From: Streptomyces sp. NBC_00775
Lineage (GTDB): Bacteria; Actinomycetota; Actinomycetes; Streptomycetales; Streptomycetaceae
Direction of reading: 5' to 3'
Assembly: GCF_036347135.1 (NCBI RefSeq)
Contig: NZ_CP108938.1
Coordinates: 372,001 to 436,000 of the forward strand
DNA: 64,000 nt
The notes beneath the pieces were generated by a model that did no database searches, had not been told where the DNA came from, and worked only from the letters and a program-made list of their open reading frames with translations. Numbering within the stretch: the first letter of the stretch is position 1; every line of letters starts with the position of its first letter. Made by a program: the position numbers and the translations under genes. Of this stretch, positions 1-7,578 are shown piece after piece.

Positions 1-2
1 GC

Positions 3-335
3 GATCTCACCTCTCTGGGCCTGGGGACCACCGGCCCTGTCGACATCGCCCCGCTGCGCGCCGTCCCGAACCTGCGCGGCCTGGATCTCTCCCGGGCCGA
101 TGTCCGCGACTTGACCGTCCTCGCCGACCTGCCCGACCTGCGCTACCTGTCCCTCACCGCACGGCAGTGGACCGTCCTGCTGGACGAGGGCAAGGCACCG
201 CCCACCCTCGCTGCCGCCCGCCTGGCCGACGACGACGCCCCGCTCGACGAGGCCCTGGCGTGGTCGGCCCGCCTCGGCCTCGACACCAGCGACGCGCTCC
301 GCACCACCGGCACCCTCGAATCCGACGGCGGGTGA
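3..335 (+). CDS. Leucine-rich-repeat protein, C-terminal part (5' end outside window)
   Basis: The frame is open from the first bases of the window and stops at TGA 333-335. It shows repeated leucine-spaced units (LTSLGLG, LRGLDLS, LRYLSLT) typical of bacterial leucine-rich-repeat proteins, followed by an acidic Ala/Leu-rich tail of about 45 residues. LRR proteins usually serve as protein-binding scaffolds; no partner can be inferred. Only the last ~110 residues are present, so total length and any N-terminal domain are unknown. The truncated hydrolase frame begins 11 bases downstream. Confidence 0.6.
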   Translation, partial: DLTSLGLGTTGPVDIAPLRAVPNLRGLDLSRADVRDLTVLADLPDLRYLSLTARQWTVLLDEGKAPPTLAAARLADDDAPLDEALAWSARLGLDTSDALRTTGTLESDGG

Positions 336-345
336 TTCCCGGCAC

Positions 346-1005
346 GTGATCGGCGTCAACGGCGAGACGAGAATCCCCGAGCGCACCCTGGAGTCCCATC
401 TGCGCTTCGCCACCTTCACGTTCCGCGACATGGTCCACAACCGCCTCGGCGGCCGTAACCCGTTCGGCAATCAGAAGGTGTCGTACGCCGGATCGCACGA
501 CGACGAGGCGCTCAACGCCGGAGTCGAACGGTTCTCCGCCGATCCGACCGCGGTCCGGGACCTGTCCTACGACAGCGACCTCACGGGCAAAGTCGCCCTC
601 CCCGTGCTCACCCTCCACGCGATCGACGACCCGACGGCGTTCGTCGAGCACGAGGCGGCCTACCGTGCCACCCTTCAGGGCGCCCACCGGGACAAGTACC
701 TGGTGCAGACATTCACCGAGGAACACGACCACAGCCAACTGAGCGACTCCGAGTACGCCAACTCCCTCTCCGCCCTGGACACATGGGTCCGCAGCGGAAG
801 GAAGCGGAACCCGCGGTCGATCGCGGCGTCCTGCGCCACGTTCGACCGCGCCTACGGCACAGGATGCTTCTACGATCCGGGCTTCCACCCCTCGCCGTAC
901 GCCTCCCGTGTCGCCGCCCGCCCGGGCGGACTCGACTGGCCGGCCTTGACCACGGCACAGGAGAAGGCCTGGAGCCGCATCGAGGGCGTCGGCATAGCCC
1001 CGTAG
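346..1005 (+). pseudogene. Alpha/beta hydrolase, C-terminal remnant
   Basis: The 219 residues look like the second half of an alpha/beta hydrolase. A PVLTLHAIDDPTAFVEHEA segment would hold the catalytic Asp, and EEHDHSQL the catalytic His. No nucleophile motif G-x-S-x-G is present, so the N-terminal half of the fold is missing. The only start is a GTG at 346 with no convincing ribosome-binding site, 11 bases after the LRR gene stop. A deletion joining the LRR gene to the hydrolase 3' half is the simplest reading. Alternatively it is an independent protein of unknown function. The CFYDPGFHPSPYASRV tail is Cys-containing and suggests a formerly secreted enzyme (inference). Confidence 0.55.
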
Positions 1006-1108
1006 GACACAAGCCGGGCGGACGCGGGGCCGGTCTGTTCCTCCCGAAGCCGGCGGTCACGGGCCTGGGGTGAGCGTGCGATCGGGTGCTCGTGGTGGAG
1101 GCTGAGGG

Positions 1109-1651
1109 TCAGGGGCGGTTCCGGCCCCACGTCTGCAGGGCGTAGGGCCGCCCCTTCTCCTCACCCGTGATCAGCGGCACGTCGAGCAGGTGGAAGCCCG
1201 CCTTGGTGGCCACGGCGACGCTGGCGGCGTTCTCGGCTTCCAGTTCCAGGATCACCTGCCGTGCGCCCAGTTGCTCGAAGGCGTACGCGGCCATCACCCG
1301 CACCGCCCGCGCCGCCAGCCCCTGGCCGCGGTGCGCCGGGCCGACCGCGTAGCCGAGCTCCGTGCCCTCGGGGGCACGCCGCAGCATCACCTCGCCGAGC
1401 GGTGCGCCGCCGTCGACGGTGATGGCGAGCAGGATGGTCGTGCCCTCCGCCCGCAGCTGCCGGTCCCGGTCCAGCCGTGCGCGGGCGGCCGCGTCGTCGA
1501 AGGGGGAGACGATCGGCGTCCAGTACGCGATGTCGGGATGGTCGAACAGCTCCGGCATCGCGGCCAGGTCCGCCTCCGTCCAGTCGCGGAGGACGAGACC
1601 CTCCCCCGAGAGCTCGATCCGCTCGGGAAAGGACGATGTGGTGCTGCTCAT
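1109..1651 (-). CDS. GNAT-family N-acetyltransferase (RimJ/RimL type)
   Basis: A 180-residue protein starting at ATG 1651. It has the GNAT core: an N-terminal L-R-D-W segment, a central strand with ITVDGGAPLGEVMLRR, and the acetyl-CoA pyrophosphate loop AHRGQGLAARAV near residue 133, followed by ASVAVATKAGFH (N/S-x-x-S-x-x-x-x-x-K-x-G-F), the usual RimJ/RimL pattern. It would transfer acetyl from acetyl-CoA to an amine; substrate unknown. Length is normal for the family. It is transcribed alone, convergent with the hydrolase remnant and divergent from the nitronate monooxygenase gene. Confidence 0.88.
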   Translation of the reverse strand: MSSTTSSFPERIELSGEGLVLRDWTEADLAAMPELFDHPDIAYWTPIVSPFDDAAARARLDRDRQLRAEGTTILLAITVDGGAPLGEVMLRRAPEGTELGYAVGPAHRGQGLAARAVRVMAAYAFEQLGARQVILELEAENAASVAVATKAGFHLLDVPLITGEEKGRPYALQTWGRNRP

Positions 1652-1828
1652 GGTGGGGGACCTCCCTGGCCTGTTCGGGACGAGGCAGGATAACCGGGGG
1701 CAGGCAAAGGCTCACCAGTACCTCATTCGGCGGAGAGTCATCCGGCCGCGAAGGTCACGGAGAGTGATCTGTGCGGCGGGCGTACCGGGGGCTGACCTTC
1801 AGTGGTGGCCTGGGACAGGATGAGGGTC

Positions 1829-2791
1829 ATGACGTTGTCGACGGCGTTGACGAAGCTGTTCGGTGTGCGGCATCCGATCGCGCTGGCGCCGATGGGGGGT
1901 TCGGCCGGTGGTGAACTGGCGGCGGCCGTGTCACGCGGCGGGGGGCTCGGGTTGCTGGGCTCCGGGAACGGGGACGCGGACTGGCTGGCCCGAGAGGTGC
2001 CCATCGTGGCGAAGGGCACCACGGGCCCCTGGGGTGTCGGCTTGTGGACCTGGGCGATCGACGTCGGCGCGGTCGAACGGGTACTGGAGCACGGCCCCAG
2101 GGCGGTGATGTTGTCCTTCGGGGACCCGAGCCCTTTCGCCGAGCGCATCCGCCGGGCGGGCGCGGCACTGATCCTTCAGGTCACCGACCTGGAGGAGGCC
2201 AGGCAGGCGGTGGACCTGGGCGCCGACTTCATCGTGGCGCAGGGCACGGAGAGCGGTGGGCACGGCTCCCGGCACGGACGGTCCACCTTGCCGTTCGTGC
2301 CGTTGGTGGTGGACCTGGCGGCACCTGTGCCGGTGCTGGCGGCCGGCGGGATCGCCGACGGCCGCGGTGTGGCCGCGGCCCTGGCCCTGGGTGCGGCGGG
2401 GGCGGTCATCGGCACCCGCTTCCAGGCCACGGCCGAAGCCGTCGTCCACCCGTCGATCACCACCGCGATCGTCGAGGGACGCGGGCAGGACACGGAGCGA
2501 AACCGTGTCCTCGACATCGCCCGCGGCTCCCAGTGGCCCTCGCGGTACACCGCTCGCACCCTGGGCCATCGCTACCTTGACCAATGGCGGGGCCGGGAAG
2601 CGGAACTCGCCGCGGATCCCCAGGCGCAACGGGCCTACCAGGTCGACGTGGCACGGGGCGAGGTTCCCCCGCTGCCCGTATGGGCCGGCGAGGCGGTCGA
2701 CCTCATCACCGACCTCCCCCATGCGGCGGACCTCGTCGCCGCCCTGGCCGCGCAGGCCGAGGACGCCCTGACCCGAGCCGGGAGGCAGTGA
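1829..2791 (+). CDS. Nitronate monooxygenase / NAD(P)H-dependent flavin oxidoreductase
   Basis: A TIM-barrel flavoprotein of about 320 residues. Characteristic segments are IALAPMGG near the N-terminus, the active-site region GTESGGHGSRHGRS (H-rich loop), and the FMN-phosphate region PVLAAGGIADGRGVAAALALGAAGAVIGTRF cut here into its two halves PVLAAGGIADG and GAAGAVIGTRF. The family oxidises alkyl nitronates to carbonyl compounds and nitrite with FMN. ATG 1829 fits the family N-terminus; in-frame ATG 1820 and GTG 1802 lie upstream. The gene ends 85 bp before the IS1182-family element and was formerly convergent with the LysR gene now at 7603-8511. Confidence 0.88.
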   Translation: MTLSTALTKLFGVRHPIALAPMGGSAGGELAAAVSRGGGLGLLGSGNGDADWLAREVPIVAKGTTGPWGVGLWTWAIDVGAVERVLEHGPRAVMLSFGDPSPFAERIRRAGAALILQVTDLEEARQAVDLGADFIVAQGTESGGHGSRHGRSTLPFVPLVVDLAAPVPVLAAGGIADGRGVAAALALGAAGAVIGTRFQATAEAVVHPSITTAIVEGRGQDTERNRVLDIARGSQWPSRYTARTLGHRYLDQWRGREAELAADPQAQRAYQVDVARGEVPPLPVWAGEAVDLITDLPHAADLVAALAAQAEDALTRAGRQ

Positions 2792-2879
2792 CCGAGAGCG
2801 CCCGCCCGGCTGTCCTCCTCGCCGCGGCCCCCGCTTGTCAGCCGTGCACAGCGGAGAACGCCGGCACCTTGCCGGCTAG

Positions 2880-2896
2880 GAGCGTGGGTCAGTAAC
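2880..2896 (+). repeat. IS1182 left inverted repeat, outer part
   Basis: GAGCGTGGGTCAGTAAC. It pairs with the reverse complement of 7586-7602 at 15 of 17 positions. The remaining inner part of the repeat (CGGCAAC) lies 3 kb away at 5912-5918 because another element has inserted after the GTAAC. Confidence 0.9.
2892..2896 (+). repeat. GTAAC target duplication, left copy
   Basis: Five bases GTAAC abut the left end of the nested unit; the second copy is 5907-5911. Confidence 0.85.
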
Positions 2897-2923
2897 TGTG
2901 ACTGAGCACGCTGGTTGGCCACT
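2897..2923 (+). repeat. Left 27-bp inverted repeat of the nested transposon
   Basis: Perfect inverted copy of 5880-5906. Inside it a second inverted repeat, GCCACTGAGCGCC (2918-2930) with GGCGCTCAGTGGC (2946-2958), can form a subterminal hairpin, and GTTGGCCAYT is repeated in direct orientation at 2914-2922 and 2934-2942, possible transposase-binding sites. Confidence 0.9.
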
Positions 2924-3015
2924 GAGCGCCGTAGTTGGCCATTCCGGCGCTCAGTGGCAAAGAGCACCTGAGCCGGGACACGATAGGTGGAACCTGGCCA
3001 GGCATGTTGGAACTA

Positions 3016-3864
3016 CTAGAGACGTGTCGCAGTCCGGACAAGGTCGGCGACTGCTCTGGACCGGCTGTGTGGGGGCCAGGCAATGACGGTGGTAACTGCT
3101 GGCGCGTCCAGCACGGGCACGGCGGCGAGGTCATCGTGCAGCTGGGCTCGGCACGACTCCGGTGCGACCGCGCACGCGCGGCCGAGCGCGACGAGCTGCA
3201 GCAACTGTGCTTGGTCGCGGACTTGTGGGCCGGGGCCGGGCGGGTAGGTGCCGTCGGAGTCGGGCCAGAGTGGCAGGGGCAGGCCAGGCAGGGCGGTGAT
3301 GTCGGCCATGTGCACATGGGCGCGGACGGTGAGCGGGTGCCCGGCCGGCAGGACCACAACCTGGCCCTCCGTGCTGAGTTCTTCGGTGTGGAACCCGGCT
3401 GTCGAGTCGAACGGCCGGTGCAGCAGCGCCACGTCGGCCCGGCCCTCGCGCAGGAGTCGTTGCTGCTCGGCAGGGCCGCACAGGATGACGTCGACGGGGA
3501 CCGCGCCGGGTTCGGCGGCGTACGCGTCGAGCAGTTTGGCCAGCAGTTCTCTGGACGCGCTGGCCTTCGTGACCAGGGCCAGGCCGGGACGGCCGGTCGC
3601 GGAAAGGCCTGCGCGGCGGGTCCGGCGCTCGGCGGCGTCGACCGCGTCGAGGGCCGCCCGGCCCTCGGCCAACAGCACCGAGCCGGCCGCGGTCAGCGTG
3701 ACGGCGCGGCTGGTCCGATCCAGCAGTGCTGCCCCGAGCCGGCGTTCGAGCTGCTGGATCGCCCGTGACAGAGGCGGCTGCGCGATCCCGAGCCGCTGCG
3801 CGGCCCGCCCGAAGTGCAGCTCCTCAGCGACAGCGACGAAATATCGCAGTTCCCGGGTCTCCAT
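3016..3864 (-). CDS. LysR-family transcriptional regulator (transposon cargo)
   Basis: A 282-residue protein from ATG 3864. Residues 1-60 form the LysR winged helix-turn-helix (METRELRYFVAVAEELHFG, then AAQRLGIAQPPLSRAIQQLE), followed by the linker helix and a periplasmic-binding-protein-like effector domain. Length is normal. It is divergent from an SDR gene with 95 bp between, the usual LysR arrangement, so it probably controls that gene and itself. A dyad ATACC-CTGAC-GGTAT (3887-3901) lies between them. The C-terminus is 120 bp from the left end of the nested transposon. Its helix-turn-helix resembles that of the host LysR at 7603-8511. The effector is unknown. Confidence 0.93.
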   Translation of the reverse strand: METRELRYFVAVAEELHFGRAAQRLGIAQPPLSRAIQQLERRLGAALLDRTSRAVTLTAAGSVLLAEGRAALDAVDAAERRTRRAGLSATGRPGLALVTKASASRELLAKLLDAYAAEPGAVPVDVILCGPAEQQRLLREGRADVALLHRPFDSTAGFHTEELSTEGQVVVLPAGHPLTVRAHVHMADITALPGLPLPLWPDSDGTYPPGPGPQVRDQAQLLQLVALGRACAVAPESCRAQLHDDLAAVPVLDAPAVTTVIAWPPHSRSRAVADLVRTATRL

Positions 3865-3886
3865 GCCGCCACGGTACTCCGGATCA

Positions 3887-3901
3887 ATACCCTGACGGTA
3901 T
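3887..3901. promoter_or_regulatory. Probable LysR operator between the LysR and SDR genes
   Basis: ATACC-CTGAC-GGTAT is a perfect 5-bp dyad with a 5-bp centre, resembling the T-N11-A LysR box, placed in the 95-bp divergent spacer. Confidence 0.5.
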
Positions 3902-3959
3902 CGCTGCCTACCCGATCGGTCTTGGACCCCCGCCGGGGTCCGAGAGCAGCATGGTCCCC

Positions 3960-4691
3960 ATGAGCGAACGAACGATTGCGCTGGTCACCGGCGCGAACAA
4001 GGGAATCGGCTACGAGATCGCCATGGGCCTGGGCGCCCTCGGCTGGAGCGTCGGCGTCGGCGCCCGAGACGATCAGCGCCGTGAGGCAGCGGTGGAGCAA
4101 CTGCGCGCGGCCGGCGTCGACGCGTTCGGCGTACCGCTGGACGTGACCGACGACGCGAGCGCCACCGCCGCCGCACAGCTGATCGAGGAACAGGCGGGGC
4201 GCCTCGACGTGCTCGTCAACAACGCCGCCATCACCGGCGGCATGCCACAGGAGCCCACCCGGGTCGATCCCGCCACCATCCGGACGGTCGTGGAGACCAA
4301 CGTGATCGGCGTCATCCGCGTCACCAACGCGATGATGCCGCTGCTGCGCCGCTCTGCCTCACCGCGGATCGTGAACATGTCCAGCAGTGTCGGCTCCCTC
4401 ACCCGGCAGTCAGGAACCGCTGCTGAGCAGATGACGGGTCCGGTGGCCGTGGCGTACGCGCCGTCGAAGACGTTCCTGAACGCCGTCACCCTCCAGTACG
4501 CCCGGGAGCTGCGCGGCACGAACATCCTGATCAATGCCGGCTGCCCCGGCTATGTCGCGACCGACCTCAACGGCTTCCGCGGCGTGCGTACCCCCGAACA
4601 GGGCGCAGCGATCGCCATCAAACTGGCGACCCTGCCGGACGACGGCCCGACCGGCAGGTTCTTCCAAGACGCTGGCGTAGTCCCCTGGTGA
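3960..4691 (+). CDS. Short-chain dehydrogenase/reductase (transposon cargo)
   Basis: A 243-residue classical SDR from ATG 3960; an in-frame ATG lies at 3951. The NAD(P)-binding motif is TGANKGIGYEIA near residue 10, the NNAAITGG structural motif follows at about residue 86, and the catalytic Ser (NMSSSVGSL) and Y-x-x-x-K (VAYAPSKTF) are all present. It is cytosolic and acts on an unknown alcohol or carbonyl. It is divergently paired with the LysR gene. Its 3' end faces the RidA gene across about 210 bp. The GANKGIG motif is of the type found in carbonyl-reductase-like SDRs (family knowledge). Confidence 0.92.
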   Translation: MSERTIALVTGANKGIGYEIAMGLGALGWSVGVGARDDQRREAAVEQLRAAGVDAFGVPLDVTDDASATAAAQLIEEQAGRLDVLVNNAAITGGMPQEPTRVDPATIRTVVETNVIGVIRVTNAMMPLLRRSASPRIVNMSSSVGSLTRQSGTAAEQMTGPVAVAYAPSKTFLNAVTLQYARELRGTNILINAGCPGYVATDLNGFRGVRTPEQGAAIAIKLATLPDDGPTGRFFQDAGVVPW

Positions 4692-4903
4692 TGTGCACGG
4701 CGGTCATCAGCCGCCGGGTGAGGCAGCTTCGCCCGCGCGTCTCGAACCGGTATATCGACGCGGGTTCCAACATGAATGGCAATTCACCGCAGGTTGCAAG
4801 CAGTGTGACTATGTGGTTCCAACAAGCGTGACCTGCGGGGTCCGAATCGCAAGGTCACCACACCCTCATGGTTCCAACTACCGCGTCCCGTCACAGCACC
4901 TGT
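4692..4903. other. Convergent spacer with three GGTTCCAAC copies
   Basis: No coding frame is supported. GGTTCCAAC occurs at 4763, 4815 and 4870 (spacing 52 and 55), and GTGACCT/AGGTCAC forms an inverted repeat at about 4829-4858. Purpose unknown; a terminator or protein-binding region between the convergent SDR and RidA genes is possible. Confidence 0.4.
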
Positions 4904-5311
4904 TCAGTCGAGGACCGCGGTGGCTTCGATCTCGACCAGATGGTCGGGGACGTCCAGTGCCGCAACGCCTATCAGCGTGGTCGGCGGGGCCGGGGTGACC
5001 CCCAGCTTCGCGGCTGCCCGGGAGATCCCTTCCAGGAGCGGGGGCATCTTGTCGGGGGTCCAGTCGACGACGTAGAAGGTCAGCTTCGCCACGTCGTCGA
5101 AGGAGCCACCGACCTCGGCCAGGGCGGTGCCGACGTTGAGATAGCTCTGCTCGACCTGGGCGGCGAGGTCGCCTTCGCCGATCGTGACTCCCTCGGCGTC
5201 CCAGGCGACCTGCCCGGCGATAAAGACCAGCCTCGACCCGGATGCGATCGACACCTGCCGGTAGACGTCGATCTTGGGCAATCCGCTGGGGTTCACAAAG
5301 GTGATGGCCAT
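4904..5311 (-). CDS. RidA (YjgF/YER057c/UK114) family protein (transposon cargo)
   Basis: A 135-residue protein from ATG 5311, preceded by a GAGGAGA ribosome-binding site. The Rid fold is recognisable from FIAGQVAWDAEG, the central QVEQSYLNVGTALAEVGGS helix and the terminal LVEIEATAVL. In archetypal RidA a conserved Arg sits in P-A-R-S/T-x-V before this last strand and binds the imine carboxylate; here the region reads PAPPTTLIGVAALD, so that Arg is absent. It is therefore unlikely to be a classical enamine/imine deaminase and belongs to a divergent Rid subgroup. It is divergent from the HxlR regulator, which probably controls it. Confidence 0.88.
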   Translation of the reverse strand: MAITFVNPSGLPKIDVYRQVSIASGSRLVFIAGQVAWDAEGVTIGEGDLAAQVEQSYLNVGTALAEVGGSFDDVAKLTFYVVDWTPDKMPPLLEGISRAAAKLGVTPAPPTTLIGVAALDVPDHLVEIEATAVLD

Positions 5312-5371
5312 GCTGCCTGTCTCCTCGTCCTGAGCGCCTGTGGGCTCGCGTCCGCGCCGACCGAGACGCTT

Positions 5372-5406
5372 ACTCTCTTGTGGTTACTCAGAAACTGTAA
5401 GAGAGT
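5372..5406. promoter_or_regulatory. Probable HxlR operator between the RidA and HxlR genes
   Basis: ACTCTCTT (5372-5379) and AAGAGAGT (5399-5406) are a perfect 8-bp inverted repeat. Between them a second dyad, TTAC with GTAA, is nested around GGTTACTCAGAAACTGTAA. HxlR proteins bind such dyads; position between the divergent genes supports the role. Confidence 0.5.
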
Positions 5407-5452
5407 GGACGCTGACGTGGAAGAACGCACTTTTCAGTGACTGGAGAACCTT

Positions 5453-5833
5453 ATGGTGACCAAGCAGTTCACAGGCTCGCCCGAGGATGCAGACCTGGCG
5501 CGTGCGGGCTCCTTGGCGCGGGAGATCTTCTCCGACGTCGCCAACAAGTGGGCGTTCCTCATCGTCGAGGGTCTCGGTGATCGCACCCTGCGCTTCAGCG
5601 AGCTGCGGAACGAGATCGAGGGCATCAGCCACAAGATGCTCACCCAGAACCTGCGCATGCTGGAGCGCAACGGCCTGGTCGAGCGCACCGTGCACCCCAC
5701 CGTCCCACCGCGGGTCGAATACACCCTCACCGAGCCGGGTCAAGCCCTGCGCGCAACGGTCGACGGAATGTGCGGCTGGACCCACCAGTACTTCGGTCAC
5801 ATCGAGGCCGCCCGCCGCCGCTTCGACGCCTGA
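5453..5833 (+). CDS. HxlR-family transcriptional regulator (transposon cargo)
   Basis: A 126-residue winged-helix protein from ATG 5453 after a GGAGA site. It has the HxlR core: VANKWAFLIVEGLGDRTLRFSEL cut as VANKWAFLIVEGL and RTLRFSELRNEIEGISHK, then MLTQNLRMLERNGLVERTV and the wing PPRVEYTLTEPGQAL. Members often respond to electrophiles or small metabolites and repress the divergent gene, here ridA-like. It ends 46 bp before the right inverted repeat of the nested transposon. Confidence 0.93.
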   Translation: MVTKQFTGSPEDADLARAGSLAREIFSDVANKWAFLIVEGLGDRTLRFSELRNEIEGISHKMLTQNLRMLERNGLVERTVHPTVPPRVEYTLTEPGQALRATVDGMCGWTHQYFGHIEAARRRFDA

Positions 5834-5879
5834 CAGCTGGCGCACGCGTCGCCGTGGGCCGGCCAGCTGCAATGCTCAG

Positions 5880-5906
5880 AGTGGCCAACCAGCGTGCTCA
5901 GTCACA
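5880..5906 (-). repeat. Right 27-bp inverted repeat of the nested transposon
   Basis: Reverse complement of 2897-2923 without a mismatch. Immediately inside lies a related direct repeat: GGCCAGCTGCAATGCTCAGA (5861-5880) and GGCCAACCAGCGTGCTCAGT (5883-5902), spaced 22 bp, as expected of multiple transposase-binding sites. Confidence 0.9.
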
Positions 5907-5911
5907 GTAAC
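5907..5911 (+). repeat. GTAAC target duplication, right copy
   Basis: Second copy of GTAAC, followed at once by the interrupted inner part of the IS1182 left inverted repeat (CGGCAAC). Confidence 0.85.
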
Positions 5912-5959
5912 CGGCAACCCGCGCGTGTCTGGTGATCACTTGTGCGGGATGATCCCGGT

Positions 5960-7459
5960 ATGCGTGATCAGGAGGGGCTGTTCGAGGTCGAGCCGGCCGA
6001 GGGCAAACAGCCGCCACGTTGTGCGGCGGCGGTGGATAAAACGTTCCGGGCGTTCGACCCGCACCAGATCCTGCTGCTGCCGCCGTCGCTGGATGCCTGG
6101 CTGCCCGAGGATCATCTGGCCCGGTTCGTCGCCGACCTGGTCGACGAGGTGCTCGACCTCTCACCGATCCTCGCGGAGTACACCGAAAAGCGCGGCTTCC
6201 CGCCCTACGACCCGCGGCTGATGCTGCGGCTGCTGATCTACGGCTACACCACCGGGGTCCGCTCCTCCCGGGCGATCGAGCGTCGTTGCGTGGACGATGT
6301 CGCGTTCCGCTTCCTGGCCGCCGACCAGGCTCCGGACTTCCGGTCGATCGCCCGATTCCGCCGCCGCCACCTGGACACCCTCGGCAGCCTGTTCCTCCAG
6401 TCGCTGCACCTCGCGCAGAAGCTCGGCATGGTCAAGATGGGCCGCGTCGCCCTGGACGGCACGAAACTGGAGGCCAACGCCTCCAAACACAAGGCGATGA
6501 GCTACGGCCGCCTGGTCGACAAGGAGGAGCGGATCGAGGCCGAGATTGCCGAACTGGAGGCCAAGGCCGCCGCTCTGCTGGCCGACGCTGAGGCCACCGA
6601 CGCCGCCGAGGACCAGGCCTTCGGCGTCGGCGGCAAAGAGACCGACCTGCCCGCCGAGCTGGGCCGACGCGAGAAGCGCCTCGCCAGGCTGCAGGCCGCC
6701 CGCGCGCAGATCGAGGCCGAGGCCGCTGCGAAGGCACGCCGCCACGCGCAGGAGAAGGAACGCCGCCGCCAGGACCGCACCGGCACCAGCGACGATCAGG
6801 CTGTCACCGACGCGGGCGACAAGGCTGCCGCCAAGGCCCGGCCCAAGCCCAAGGCCCAGGCCAACTTCACCGACCCAGGCTCGCGGATCATGAAGAACAG
6901 CGACGGCGCCTACATCCAGGCCTACAACGCCCAGGCCGTCGTCGACGAGGCCCACCAGGTCATCACCGCCGCCGACGTGACGACCAACGCCTCCGACGCG
7001 CTGAACTACACCAGCATGCTCGACCAGTCCGCCGTCAACACCGGCGCCCACCCCAAGCAAGCCCTGGTCGACGCCGGCTACTGCTCCGAGGCGAACCTCG
7101 AAGCCGCGAAGGAACGCCAACTGGCCTGCGGAACCGACACGTTCATGGCCACCGGCCGCCTCGGCCACGACGAACAGGTCCCGCCCGCACCCCGCGGACG
7201 CATCCCCAAAGACGCAACCTTGAAGGAGCGCATGGCCCGCAAGCTGCGGACCAAGCCCGGCCGGGCCGCCTACCGCCGCCGCAAGGCCATCGTCGAACCC
7301 GTCTTCGGCCAGATCGTGACCTGCCAGAACGGCCGCCAGCTACTCCTGCGCGGCGAGGACAGTGCCCGCAGCGAGTGGCAGCTGCTGGCCGCCTGCCACA
7401 ATTTCCGCAAGATCTTCCGACACGCCGGATCGGCCGGTCTCACCGCGGCAATCGCCTGA
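5960..7459 (+). CDS. IS1182-family DDE transposase
   Basis: About 499 residues from ATG 5960 (in-frame GTG 5942 also possible). The N-terminal half has the IS1182 domain (LPPSLDAWLPEDHLARFVADL, read here as LPPSLDAWLPEDH and LARFVADLVDE; then YDPRLMLRLLIYGY). The catalytic region contains VALDGTKLEANASKH, DPGSRIMKN, ALVDAGYCSEANL and the C-terminal RRKAIVEPVFGQI with the last acidic residue. A long Ala/Glu/Lys-rich coiled coil (residues about 180-280) interrupts the fold, usual for this family. The frame looks intact. Its upstream region is only 48 bp because the nested unit separates it from the outer end of the IS, so its native promoter may be displaced. Confidence 0.93.
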   Translation: MRDQEGLFEVEPAEGKQPPRCAAAVDKTFRAFDPHQILLLPPSLDAWLPEDHLARFVADLVDEVLDLSPILAEYTEKRGFPPYDPRLMLRLLIYGYTTGVRSSRAIERRCVDDVAFRFLAADQAPDFRSIARFRRRHLDTLGSLFLQSLHLAQKLGMVKMGRVALDGTKLEANASKHKAMSYGRLVDKEERIEAEIAELEAKAAALLADAEATDAAEDQAFGVGGKETDLPAELGRREKRLARLQAARAQIEAEAAAKARRHAQEKERRRQDRTGTSDDQAVTDAGDKAAAKARPKPKAQANFTDPGSRIMKNSDGAYIQAYNAQAVVDEAHQVITAADVTTNASDALNYTSMLDQSAVNTGAHPKQALVDAGYCSEANLEAAKERQLACGTDTFMATGRLGHDEQVPPAPRGRIPKDATLKERMARKLRTKPGRAAYRRRKAIVEPVFGQIVTCQNGRQLLLRGEDSARSEWQLLAACHNFRKIFRHAGSAGLTAAIA

Positions 7460-7578
7460 CCGGCCCGGCCGTCAGCCCCTGTCCAGTCGATTCCCGAACC
7501 GGAAGGACCAGCCACCGCCGCCGCGGGACACCGGCCGGGCGACCGCGAGCGATCCCAGCGATCACGACCACCCGGTCA

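Larger units (their letters stand above)
2897..5906. mobile_element. Passenger-only transposon (27-bp inverted ends, GTAAC duplication, no transposase)
   Basis: The unit starts TGTGACTGAGCACGCTGG at 2897 and ends with the exact reverse complement at 5880-5906: 27 of 27 bases match. Direct GTAAC copies flank it at 2892-2896 and 5907-5911. Removing the unit and one GTAAC restores a continuous IS1182 terminal repeat. The ends are 5'-TGT...ACA-3' with a 5-bp duplication, the pattern of rve-type DDE transposons (Tn7, Tn552/Tn5053, IS21, IS3). It holds only four genes in two divergent pairs, LysR/SDR and RidA/HxlR; no transposase, integrase or resolvase frame is visible. It would need a transposase supplied in trans. 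Confidence 0.85.

Noticed and set aside
4763..4878. CRISPR-like array from the repeated GGTTCCAAC
   Set aside because: Repeats are only nine bases, spacers differ in length, there are three copies and no cas gene.
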